NCBI GenBank assembly: GCA_963766765.1
Contig: CAVYBR010000005.1
Span: 186,001-250,000 of the forward strand
DNA: 64,000 nt
Reading direction: 5' to 3'
Origin: JACCQS01 sp963766765
GTDB taxonomy: Bacteria > Actinomycetota > Actinomycetes > Mycobacteriales > Geodermatophilaceae
Under the pieces are notes generated by a model. The model worked only from the letters and a program-made list of their open reading frames with translations. It had not been told where the DNA came from and ran no database searches. This document shows, one piece after another, positions 9,858 through 17,143 of the stretch; the first letter of the stretch is position 1; every line of letters begins with the position of its first letter. Made by a program: the position numbers and the translations under genes.

Positions 9858-9891
9858 GCGTCGGGCAGCCACGGGGGGAGCTGCCCGACGC
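9858..9891 (+). terminator. Perfect 12-bp stem hairpin downstream of the acyl-CoA ligase
   Basis: GCGTCGGGCAGC (9858-9869) and GCTGCCCGACGC (9880-9891) form a perfect 12-bp inverted repeat with a 10-base loop, 61 bases after the ligase stop. There is no T-run after the stem, which is common in high-GC actinobacterial terminators. The remaining stretch up to the moxR start at 10093 has no gene I can support. It contains a direct repeat GATCATG at 9999-10005 and 10019-10025, exactly 20 bases apart. Confidence 0.65.
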
Positions 9892-10092
9892 AGACAGAAC
9901 TATATCACCGGGTGTAACGCTGTGGGACGACTCGGGGCCTCTCGCGATTCGTCCTTTTTGGACGCTTTACGGGCAGTTCACGCCTTCGGGTGTGTGGTGA
10001 TCATGCAATGCCGACGACGATCATGTGACCGGGCGTGTGCAGGACAGACAGGGTGACCTGCCGACGCCTCGACGAACTCAAGGAGGAGCTCG

Positions 10093-11223
10093 ATGAGTTC
10101 TCCATCTCCCGTCCCACCCGCCCAGGATGCCGGGGAGATCGAGCGCGTCCTCTTCGAGATCAAGCAGGTCATCGTCGGTCAGGACCGAATGATCGAACGG
10201 ATGGTCGTCGGTCTGCTGGCCAAGGGCCACCTCCTGATCGAAGGTGTTCCTGGAGTCGCCAAGACCCTGGCGGTCGAGACTCTGGCGTCGACGGTGGGAG
10301 CCACCTTCACGCGACTCCAGTTCACGCCGGACCTGGTACCGGCCGACATCGTCGGAACCCGGGTCTACCGCCAGGGCACGGACTCCTTCGATACCGAGCT
10401 CGGGCCCATCTTCGCCAACTTCGTGCTGACCGATGAGATCAACCGCGCGCCGGCCAAGGTGCAGTCCGCGCTGTTGGAGGTCATGGCCGAGCAGCAGGTC
10501 ACCATCGGCGGCAGGACCTATCCGATGCCGCGCCCCTTCCTGGTCATGGCCACACAGAACCCGATCGAATCCGAGGGTGTCTATCCGCTGCCGGAAGCTC
10601 AACGGGACCGCTTTCTGATGAAGATTCTCGTCGACTACCCGACGCCGGCCGAAGAACGCGAAATCGTCTACCGCATGGGCGTTTCCGCGCCCACCGCGGC
10701 AAAGGTCATCGAGGCCCAGGACCTGATCCGCCTGCAGGACACCGCGAGCCGGGTCTTCGTCCATCACGCGCTCGTCGACTACGTCGTACGGGTGGTCGTC
10801 GCGACTCGGCATCCCAAGGAGCACGGGTTGCCCGACGTGGCCAGTTGGGTCTCCTATGGGGCCAGCCCGCGCGCATCACTCGGACTGATCGCTGGCGCTC
10901 GAGCGCTGGCTCTGGTTCGGGGCCGGGATTACGTACTGCCGCAAGACATCTTGGATGTAGCAGCTGACGTGCTGCGACACCGGCTGGTGCTCTCCTATGA
11001 CGCGCTGGCCGACGGCATACCCACTGAACACATCGTCAAGCGGATCCTGCAGAGCGTGCCCATCCCGCAGGTGACACCGCGGCAGCGGGCCGGCGGCTTC
11101 GGCCCGGCCGCTCCCGGCGGTCCGCGCGTCCCGGAACCGTTCGGCGGTCCACAGGGCCAGCACCGCCCGTACGGTCAGGAGGGCGGTCCGCAAGCTGGTA
11201 GCCCGGCCGCCCGCCCGGCGTGA
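10093..11223 (+). CDS. MoxR-family AAA+ ATPase
   Basis: 376 residues. It has Walker A GVPGVAKT (near residue 50), Walker B VLTDEINRAP (near 111), a sensor-1 region ATQNPIE and the C-terminal lid, followed by a Pro/Gly-rich tail of about 50 residues. MoxR ATPases act as chaperones that work with VWA-domain partners, often inserting metals or assembling complexes. Here it is the first gene of a MoxR-DUF58-VWA operon matching mycobacterial Rv1479-Rv1481. The ATG at 10093 is preceded by AGGAGGAG. Its stop overlaps the next start by four bases (GTGA), indicating translational coupling. Confidence 0.95.
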   Translation: MSSPSPVPPAQDAGEIERVLFEIKQVIVGQDRMIERMVVGLLAKGHLLIEGVPGVAKTLAVETLASTVGATFTRLQFTPDLVPADIVGTRVYRQGTDSFDTELGPIFANFVLTDEINRAPAKVQSALLEVMAEQQVTIGGRTYPMPRPFLVMATQNPIESEGVYPLPEAQRDRFLMKILVDYPTPAEEREIVYRMGVSAPTAAKVIEAQDLIRLQDTASRVFVHHALVDYVVRVVVATRHPKEHGLPDVASWVSYGASPRASLGLIAGARALALVRGRDYVLPQDILDVAADVLRHRLVLSYDALADGIPTEHIVKRILQSVPIPQVTPRQRAGGFGPAAPGGPRVPEPFGGPQGQHRPYGQEGGPQAGSPAARPA

Positions 11224-12146
11224 CCCTCCCGGCCCCCCCGCGGCTGGCCGACGAGTCGGCCGAATTCGTCCTGCGCCGCTTGGAACTGACGGTTCGCCGC
11301 AAGCTCGACGGTCTGTTGCAAGGCAACCACCTCGGCTTGCTACCCGGCCCGGGCAGTGAGGCGGGGGAGTCGCGCATCTATCACCCCGGCGACGATGTGC
11401 GCCGGATGGACTGGCCGGTCACGGCGCGCACGAGCGTGCCGCACATCCGCCAGACCATCGTCGATCGGGAACTGGAGACGTGGGTCGTACTCGATCTCTC
11501 CGCCAGCCTGGACTTCGGCACCGCGCGCTGCGAGAAGCGCGACCTCGCCATTGCGGGTCTCGCGGCGATCAGTTACCTGACGATGCACGGCGGGAACCGG
11601 CTGGGTGCTGTGATCACGACGGGCACGCAGGTCATTCGGATCCCGGCAAGGCCCGGTCGCGCCGCCGGAAACCGCTTGCTCCGGATTGCAGCCACCACTG
11701 AACGGGCAGAATCGGGGCGCCGCGGTGACCTCGGTGCCGCACTGGAGATGCTGCGCCGGCCGCCGCGGCGGCGCGGGCTGGTCGTCGTTATCTCCGACTT
11801 CCTGGGGGATACGAGCTGGCACCGCCCGCTGCGTGGCCTCGGTGCGCGACATGAGGTGCTTGCCATCGAGGTCATGGACCCGCGCGAGGTGGAACTGCCC
11901 GATATCGGACTCGTCACCATGGTGGACCCGGAGTCCGGGGAGACGATCGAGGTACCGACGCATCGCAAGGACGTCCGGGAGAACTTCGCCCGCGCCGCGC
12001 GCGAACAGCGGGCAGAGATCACGGCCGGTCTTCGACGTGCCGGTGCCGGACATCTGACTCTGCGTACCGACCGGGAGTGGTTACTCGACATCGTCCGGTA
12101 CGTGGCAAACCGCCGGCATACGGCGTCGGGCGGTGCCTCCCGATGA
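11220..12146 (+). CDS. DUF58 domain-containing protein (MoxR partner)
   Basis: 308 residues, GTG start overlapping the moxR stop by four bases. The DUF58 signature region GEAGESRIYHPGDDVRRMDW lies near residues 46-65, followed by a VWA-like half with DLSASLDFG (near 97) and VVVISDFLGD (near 187). DUF58 proteins pair with MoxR ATPases and membrane VWA proteins; the precise role is unknown, with envelope stress or protein assembly proposed in relatives. It is presumed cytoplasmic or membrane-associated, since no clear transmembrane segment is seen. Its stop overlaps an ATG at 12143 that opens the unusual bridging segment described separately. Confidence 0.92.
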   Translation: MTLPAPPRLADESAEFVLRRLELTVRRKLDGLLQGNHLGLLPGPGSEAGESRIYHPGDDVRRMDWPVTARTSVPHIRQTIVDRELETWVVLDLSASLDFGTARCEKRDLAIAGLAAISYLTMHGGNRLGAVITTGTQVIRIPARPGRAAGNRLLRIAATTERAESGRRGDLGAALEMLRRPPRRRGLVVVISDFLGDTSWHRPLRGLGARHEVLAIEVMDPREVELPDIGLVTMVDPESGETIEVPTHRKDVRENFARAAREQRAEITAGLRRAGAGHLTLRTDREWLLDIVRYVANRRHTASGGASR

Positions 12147-12301
12147 GTGAGCATCGCAGCGAGGAACGAGCTGAGCCGAGAGGGAGGGAGCATCGACCGA
12201 GCGCCAGCGAGGGAGGAGCGGACCGACCGGGGCGCGAAGCGTCCGAGGCTAAGCGATCGAGCGGAGCGAATCACCGCGAAGCGGCAGGGGTGTCGTTGTG
12301 A
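12143..12301 (+). repeat. Repeat-like purine-rich bridge with small ORF between DUF58 and VWA genes
   Basis: About 155 bases separate two genes that are otherwise tightly coupled. The segment is built of related short units such as GAGCATCG (at about 12148 and 12189), CAGCGAGG and GAGCGGA, rich in purines. It contains an open frame of 52 codons (ATG 12143, TGA 12299-12301) that overlaps the DUF58 stop (ATGA) and the VWA start (GTGA). The peptide is Ser/Glu/Arg-rich (begins MSEHRSEERAE) and low complexity. I recall similar SERSEE-type spacers in other actinobacteria. It may be a mobile repeat that inserted while preserving coupling. A functional protein seems unlikely. Confidence 0.5.
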
Positions 12302-13254
12302 CGTTTCTTGCGCCGGAGTGGCTGGCGCTGTTGGTGGCGAGTGCGGCGTTGGTCGGGCTATACGTGCTGCTTCAGTTTCGCCGCAAGAAGTTCGCGGCCA
12401 GGTTCACCAACGTTGCACTCCTTGGCCGTTTGATTCCCAAGCGGCCGGGTTGGCGGCGGCACATCGCGTTCGGGCTGCTGGTGCTCGCCCTTGTGACGTT
12501 GACGGTTGCGCTCGCCAAGCCAAGCGCCGAGGTTCGGGTCCCGCGGGAGCGCGCCACCGTGATCATGGCTGTCGATGTGTCGTTGTCCATGGAGGCCGAT
12601 GACATCGCGCCGAGTCGATTCGAAGCCATGCAGACGGCGGCAAAGGACTTCGTCGACATCCTCCCGGAGCGGATCAACCTCGGACTGGTGTCATTTGCCG
12701 GGGTAGCGACCCCCGTCGTCACGCCGACGATCGATCGAGGTTCGGTCAAGAGCGCGATCGACCATCTCGAGCTGGACGAGGCGACTGCGATCGGCGAAGC
12801 CATTTTCGCCGCGCTGACCGTGCTGAACAACTTCCAGGCAACGCTCGAGTCAACCGGCAATGAGGCGCCGCCCGCGCGCATCGTGCTTCTGTCCGACGGC
12901 TACAACACGGTCGGTCGGGAGAACAGCCAGGCGATCGCCGCCGCGCAGGACGCGGGAGTGCCGGTGTCCACGATCGCGTTCGGTACGGACTACGGCACCG
13001 TCGAGATCGAGGGTGAATCGCAGCCGGTGCCGGTCGACCGGGAATCGTTGCGACAGATCGCAGAAGAAACCGGCGGGACGTTCAAGGAAGCTGCCAGCGC
13101 CGCCGAGTTGACCGCGGTGTACGAAGACCTGGGCTCGCAGATCGGCTTCACCACCGAGCCCCAGGAGATCACCCCGTGGTTCCTGGGTGGCGGACTGGCG
13201 CTTGCCTTCCTCGGCGCCTTTCTGTCTCTCCTCTGGACCAACCGCCTGCTCTGA
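12298..13254 (+). CDS. VWA-domain membrane protein (BatA-like)
   Basis: 318 residues, GTG start. Two N-terminal hydrophobic segments (about 5-24 and 57-77) form a BatA-like region, followed by a von Willebrand A domain with the metal-site motif DVSLSM (about 92-97), the second MIDAS threonine in EATAIGEA and LLSDGYN. A C-terminal transmembrane helix (about 296-316) closes the protein, so the VWA domain is predicted to lie between membrane anchors. It completes the MoxR-DUF58-VWA operon and probably acts as the membrane partner of the ATPase. It corresponds in order to mycobacterial Rv1481, just upstream of fabG. Confidence 0.93.
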   Translation: MTFLAPEWLALLVASAALVGLYVLLQFRRKKFAARFTNVALLGRLIPKRPGWRRHIAFGLLVLALVTLTVALAKPSAEVRVPRERATVIMAVDVSLSMEADDIAPSRFEAMQTAAKDFVDILPERINLGLVSFAGVATPVVTPTIDRGSVKSAIDHLELDEATAIGEAIFAALTVLNNFQATLESTGNEAPPARIVLLSDGYNTVGRENSQAIAAAQDAGVPVSTIAFGTDYGTVEIEGESQPVPVDRESLRQIAEETGGTFKEAASAAELTAVYEDLGSQIGFTTEPQEITPWFLGGGLALAFLGAFLSLLWTNRLL

Positions 13255-13313
13255 GCCCAACCGATAGCCTCGGCTCTGCACCATCAGCCAGCCAGCATCT
13301 GCAGAGGAGTCGC

Positions 13314-14018
13314 GTGGGACGAAGTGTTCTGGTCACTGGAGGCAACCGGGGAATCGGCCTGGCTATCGCCCAGGCATTCGCTGCGCAAGGCGACTCGGTC
13401 GCAGTGACTCATCGCAGCAGCGCTCCACCGGAGGGCCTGTTCGCAGTCCAATGCGATGTCACAGATGCCGAGTCCCTGGACACCGCGTTCAAGGCCATCG
13501 AGGACGAGCAAGGCGCCGTCGAAGTGCTTGTGTCCAATGCCGGGATCACCGACGACACCTTGCTCTTGCGGATGAACGAAGAGTCATTCACCTCGGTGAT
13601 CGATGCCAACCTGACCGGCGGTTATCGCGTCGCAAAGCGGGCTGCGGGCAAGATGCTGCGAGCCAGGTGGGGGCGGATGATCTTCATATCCTCCGTGGTC
13701 GGATTCAGCGGTGCAGCCGGGCAGGTCAACTATGCAGCCGCCAAAGCCGGCCTGGTCGGGTTGTCGCGCTCCATTGCCCGGGAACTGGGCTCGCGCAACA
13801 TCACATCGAACGTGGTCGCGCCCGGATTCGTGGATACGGACATGACGCGCGGTATCAGCGAGGCGCGCCGCGCCGAGGTGCTCGGTCAGGTGCCACTCGG
13901 CAGGTATGCCACTCCCGACGAAGTCGCGGGCCTGGTGACCTTTCTGGCAAGCGATGCCGCGGCATACATCACCGGAGCCGTGATCCCGGTGGACGGCGGA
14001 TTGGGAATGGGGCACTGA
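13314..14018 (+). CDS. fabG: 3-oxoacyl-[acyl-carrier-protein] reductase
   Basis: 234 residues, short-chain dehydrogenase. It has the cofactor motif TGGNRGIG (8-15), catalytic Ser near 126 (SSVVG) and the YAAAK catalytic pair (Tyr near 140, Lys near 144). It reduces 3-oxoacyl-ACP with NADPH in fatty-acid elongation. The GTG at 13314 was chosen because GAGGAG lies at 13304-13309 and the protein then begins like MabA/FabG; a longer open frame exists upstream but overlaps the VWA gene. inhA starts directly after the stop, so the two are one operon, as fabG1-inhA in mycobacteria. Confidence 0.95.
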   Translation: MGRSVLVTGGNRGIGLAIAQAFAAQGDSVAVTHRSSAPPEGLFAVQCDVTDAESLDTAFKAIEDEQGAVEVLVSNAGITDDTLLLRMNEESFTSVIDANLTGGYRVAKRAAGKMLRARWGRMIFISSVVGFSGAAGQVNYAAAKAGLVGLSRSIARELGSRNITSNVVAPGFVDTDMTRGISEARRAEVLGQVPLGRYATPDEVAGLVTFLASDAAAYITGAVIPVDGGLGMGH

Positions 14019-14786
14019 ATGGGAATTCTCGACGGCAAGCGGCTCCTTATCGCGGGGGTGCTCACCGAGGCCTCGATCGCATACTCGGCGGCGAAGGTTG
14101 CCCAGCAGGAGGGTGCCACGCTGGTGCTGTCCAACTTCGGTCGCGCCCTGAAGTTGACCGAACGGATCGCCAAGCGCCTGCCTGAACCGGCACCGGTGAT
14201 CGAACTGGACGTCAGCAACGACGACCATCTCGCCAGCCTCGCCGACCGGGTCGGCGACCACCTGGGTGGCCTCGACGGGGTTCTGCACTCGATCGGGTTC
14301 GCGCCGCAGAACGCGCTGGGTGACGATTTCACCGAGACACCATGGAGCGACGTCTCCACGGCCGTCCAGATCTCGACGTGGTCCTTCGCCTCGCTCACTC
14401 AGGCGTGCCGACCGCTGTTCGGTGACAAGGCCTCCGTGGTCGGGCTCACGTTCGATGCCACTCGGGCCTGGCCGGTGTATGGCTGGATGGGTGTGGCCAA
14501 AGCCGGGCTGGAGTCCACGGCTCGCTACCTCGCGCGCGAACTGGGCCCCGATGGCATCCGAGTCAACCTCGTCGCTGCTGGTCCACTCCGGACCATGGCC
14601 ATGAAGTCAATCCCTGGTTCGGAACAGTTCGAGGACGCCTGGGCCCAACGTGCGCCGCTGGGCTGGGACGTCAATGACAACGGTCCGGCGGGCAGGGCGT
14701 GCGCCTTGCTGCTGTCGGACTGGTTGAGCGCGACCACCGGCGAGATCATCCACGTCGACGGGGGCTACCACGCCATCGGCGCCTGA
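14019..14786 (+). CDS. inhA: Enoyl-[acyl-carrier-protein] reductase, InhA/FabI type
   Basis: 255 residues. The N-terminus GILDGKRLLIAGVLTEASIA is the atypical glycine-rich motif of FabI/InhA, and YGWMGVAKAG (Tyr near 154, Lys near 161) fits the Y-x6-K catalytic pair. It catalyses the NADH-dependent last step of the fatty-acid elongation cycle. The ATG abuts the fabG stop. In the mycobacterial order fabG1-inhA-hemZ the next gene is ferrochelatase, and this is also the case here. FabI would serve ordinary fatty-acid synthesis in lineages that lack mycolic acids. Confidence 0.95.
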   Translation: MGILDGKRLLIAGVLTEASIAYSAAKVAQQEGATLVLSNFGRALKLTERIAKRLPEPAPVIELDVSNDDHLASLADRVGDHLGGLDGVLHSIGFAPQNALGDDFTETPWSDVSTAVQISTWSFASLTQACRPLFGDKASVVGLTFDATRAWPVYGWMGVAKAGLESTARYLARELGPDGIRVNLVAAGPLRTMAMKSIPGSEQFEDAWAQRAPLGWDVNDNGPAGRACALLLSDWLSATTGEIIHVDGGYHAIGA

Positions 14787-14820
14787 CCAGCCGGCAGCGT
14801 CGGACAACGACGAGGAAGGA

Positions 14821-15804
14821 AACGCCGTACTCCTCCTGTCCTTCGGCGGGCCGGAGGGTCCTGACGACGTACTGCCGTTCCTGGAGAACGTGACCCGAGG
14901 CCGCGGGATACCGCGGGAACGGTTGATGTCGGTCGCTGAGCACTACCAGCACTTTGCCGGGGTCAGTCCGATCAACGCGCAGAACCGGGCGCTGCGCAAA
15001 GCCATCGAGCACGAACTTCACTCGCGCGGGCGGCCGTTGCCGGTCTACTGGGGCAATCGCAACTGGGCTCCGTACGTCGAAGACGTGGTCGCGCGAATGG
15101 CCGCGGACGGCATCAACCGGGTGATCGCATTCGCCACGTCGGCGTACGCCTCAGCGTCGAGCTGCCGGCAGTATCACGACGATCTCGCTCGGGCACGACA
15201 GGCAACCGGGCCGACGGCACCTGTGATCGAGAAGGTCCCGCACTTCTTCGACCAGCCGGGTTTCATCACGGCAAATGCGGATGCACTTCGGGCCGCGTTG
15301 GATCGGCTACCGCCTGGACTCGCCGACCGTGCCCGGATCGTGGCGACCGCACACAGCATCCCGCTCTCGATGGCGAAGGCAGCCGGGCCGGACGGCGGCC
15401 GCTACGAACGACAACTGTCGAGCACGGCTCGCGCCGTGGTCGACGCGGTCGCCCCTGGGCGGCAGGTCGACTTGGTCTGGCAGAGCCGGAGCGGACCACC
15501 CCAGATGCCATGGTTGGCGCCAGATGTGAATGACCATCTGGTCGACCTTGCTGCTGCGGGTGTCCCCGCCGTGGTGCTCTGTCCGATCGGATTCGTCAGT
15601 GACCACATCGAGGTCCTGTGGGATCTCGACAACGAGGCGCGTCGGACAGCGCAGGCGCACGGATTGATCATGGAGCGCGCGGCGACCGCGGGCACCCACC
15701 CGGCGTTCGTGACGATGATCGCTGACTTGATCGAGGAACGGCTGGCCGGCGGTCCGCGCAGATTGGGCACCAGTTGCCCGCCGGGGTGTTGTCTGGCCGG
15801 TTGA
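14821..15804 (+). CDS. hemH: Ferrochelatase, start codon not identifiable
   Basis: Inserts iron into a porphyrin, most likely coproporphyrin III in actinobacteria, for haem synthesis. Homology to the mycobacterial enzyme begins at about 14821: the frame reads NAVLLLSFGGPEGP, then ENVTRGRG, FAGVSPINAQNR, YWGNRNW, TAHSIP and CPIGFVSDHIE. The end, SCPPGCCLAG, has three cysteines, possibly linked to the [2Fe-2S] cluster reported for actinobacterial enzymes. No ATG, GTG or TTG exists in this frame between the upstream stop at 14725-14727 and the GTG at 14890, which would remove the conserved N-terminus. A ribosome-binding-like GAGGAAGGA lies at 14812-14820, so a damaged or non-standard start nearby is likely. 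Confidence 0.88.
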   Translation, partial: NAVLLLSFGGPEGPDDVLPFLENVTRGRGIPRERLMSVAEHYQHFAGVSPINAQNRALRKAIEHELHSRGRPLPVYWGNRNWAPYVEDVVARMAADGINRVIAFATSAYASASSCRQYHDDLARARQATGPTAPVIEKVPHFFDQPGFITANADALRAALDRLPPGLADRARIVATAHSIPLSMAKAAGPDGGRYERQLSSTARAVVDAVAPGRQVDLVWQSRSGPPQMPWLAPDVNDHLVDLAAAGVPAVVLCPIGFVSDHIEVLWDLDNEARRTAQAHGLIMERAATAGTHPAFVTMIADLIEERLAGGPRRLGTSCPPGCCLAG

Positions 15805-15808
15805 CGGG

Positions 15809-16606
15809 TCAGCTACGGACGGTACGGCCGGCTGACATCGCGCTGAACGCCGTCATCAGAGATTCGCGCACCGCGACAGCCAAGGGTCGCAGGGCGGCGT
15901 GGCGAAGGCCGGCACCGAAGGCGTTGATGGCTCCGCCGGGCGCGTCAGCGGCAGCGAGGTCAAGGATGGCGGCCAGCTGAGCTCCGCGGTGCGCCAGAGC
16001 AGCGGCTGCCGGTTCGTGGTCCGGTGGCAGTGAAATCGGCTGCTCGCGGCGCCGCAGCGTGTCCACGGCTGGGCTCCAGCGGGCGATGTCCAGCGCGGCC
16101 AGCGCGTCGGTTGCTTGCAGCACGGCCAGCCGGAGAGCTCCCGCTGCCTGAGCGGTCGTCTGCTGCTCTCCCGGCGTTGCTCGGCACATCGCCGGGTCGG
16201 CAAGCTCCCAGGCCTGCCACTGGGTCCCCGTGCTGTCGGGACTGTGCGGCAACAGCGCCAGGTCCGATCCGACCACGACCTGCCCGGCGCGGGTGGCAGC
16301 AGCCGCCAATCCCGGGACAGTCGGCACCCCACGAACGTCGCCGGGCACCGGAAGGACCAAGCGCAGCGGCGTCGAGCCGGCCGATCGCAGCGCGCTCAAC
16401 ACCCAACCCGCCGGCACCGGCTCGGCATGGCCGGGCAAGCCGCCGACGGTGACGATCCCAGCAGCGTTGATGGCTGCGACTGCCGCGTCATAGGAGACAC
16501 CGCCGCGCAGCCATGAGTTGGCCCAGGCGGTAAGTGCACCGCCGCCGGCGAACGACGAGCGGCCCGCCGCGCATAGGTCAGCGCCCGGTTCGGGGGAAGT
16601 CGGCAC
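15809..16606 (-). CDS. Conserved hypothetical protein (Rv1486c-like position)
   Basis: 265 residues if started at the GTG at 16606. An open frame continues to 16888 but would overlap the oppositely oriented NfeD gene and looks like its shadow. The protein is Ala-rich and soluble, with segments such as AGIVTVGGLPGHAEPVPAGWVL and WQAWELADPAM; no catalytic motif is recognised. Its position between ferrochelatase and an NfeD gene, on the opposite strand, is the same as Rv1486c in M. tuberculosis, which is also uncharacterised. Converges with the ferrochelatase gene with only four bases between the stops. Confidence 0.75.
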   Translation of the reverse strand: MPTSPEPGADLCAAGRSSFAGGGALTAWANSWLRGGVSYDAAVAAINAAGIVTVGGLPGHAEPVPAGWVLSALRSAGSTPLRLVLPVPGDVRGVPTVPGLAAAATRAGQVVVGSDLALLPHSPDSTGTQWQAWELADPAMCRATPGEQQTTAQAAGALRLAVLQATDALAALDIARWSPAVDTLRRREQPISLPPDHEPAAAALAHRGAQLAAILDLAAADAPGGAINAFGAGLRHAALRPLAVAVRESLMTAFSAMSAGRTVRS

Positions 16607-16682
16607 CCGCCGACTGTAAACGCCGAGGATGTGCCGGGCTGTTTGGTGCGCGTTGATGACCTTGCGGTGGTTGGATGTGCTC

Positions 16683-17120
16683 ATGGAGGAATGGGTCATC
16701 TGGCTGATCGCCGCCGGCGTGCTTGCCGGGGCCGAGTTGCTCACTCTCGACTTTACGTTGCTGATGCTCGCCGGAGGTGCCCTCGGCGGCATGTCCGCTG
16801 CCGCGGCCGGCTTGCCGGTCGCCCTGCAACTTGTCGCCTTCGTGATCGTGGCGCTGGGTCTGCTCGTCTTCGTCCGGCCGTTCGCCAAGCGGCAATTGCT
16901 TTCTCGTACGCCCCACCAGATCGACGGTGCTGAGACCTACGTGGGCAAGGTGGCCACGGTCACGCAACGAGTCGACCATCTGGACGGCCGGATCCGGTTC
17001 GGTGCCGACGACTGGAGCGCGGTCTCCCAATCCCGAAACGAGGCGTTCGAAGTCGGCAGCCAGGTCAGAGTCATGCAGATCCGTGGTGCGACAGCGGTCG
17101 TCGCTGAATCGCACGAGTAG
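16683..17120 (+). CDS. NfeD-like membrane protein
   Basis: 145 residues. Two to three hydrophobic segments lie within about residues 3-70 (EEWVIWLIAAGVLAG, LQLVAFVIVALGLLVFV), followed by a soluble OB-fold-like domain (about 80-145) with YVGKVATVTQRV. NfeD proteins pair with SPFH/stomatin proteins and are thought to act in membrane microdomain organisation or quality control. The SPFH gene follows 23 bases downstream, matching Rv1487-Rv1488. The ATG at 16683 gives a length close to the mycobacterial homologue; an earlier start at 16629 would add a non-conserved stretch. Confidence 0.9.
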   Translation: MEEWVIWLIAAGVLAGAELLTLDFTLLMLAGGALGGMSAAAAGLPVALQLVAFVIVALGLLVFVRPFAKRQLLSRTPHQIDGAETYVGKVATVTQRVDHLDGRIRFGADDWSAVSQSRNEAFEVGSQVRVMQIRGATAVVAESHE

Positions 17121-17143
17121 TAGTCCCGGGGAGGGAAACGTTC

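Noticed and set aside
15809..16888. Longer N-terminus for the conserved hypothetical gene
   Set aside because: The extra 94 codons lie antisense to the NfeD gene, have Ser/Thr/Ala-rich shadow composition, and a GTG at 16606 gives a more plausible protein.
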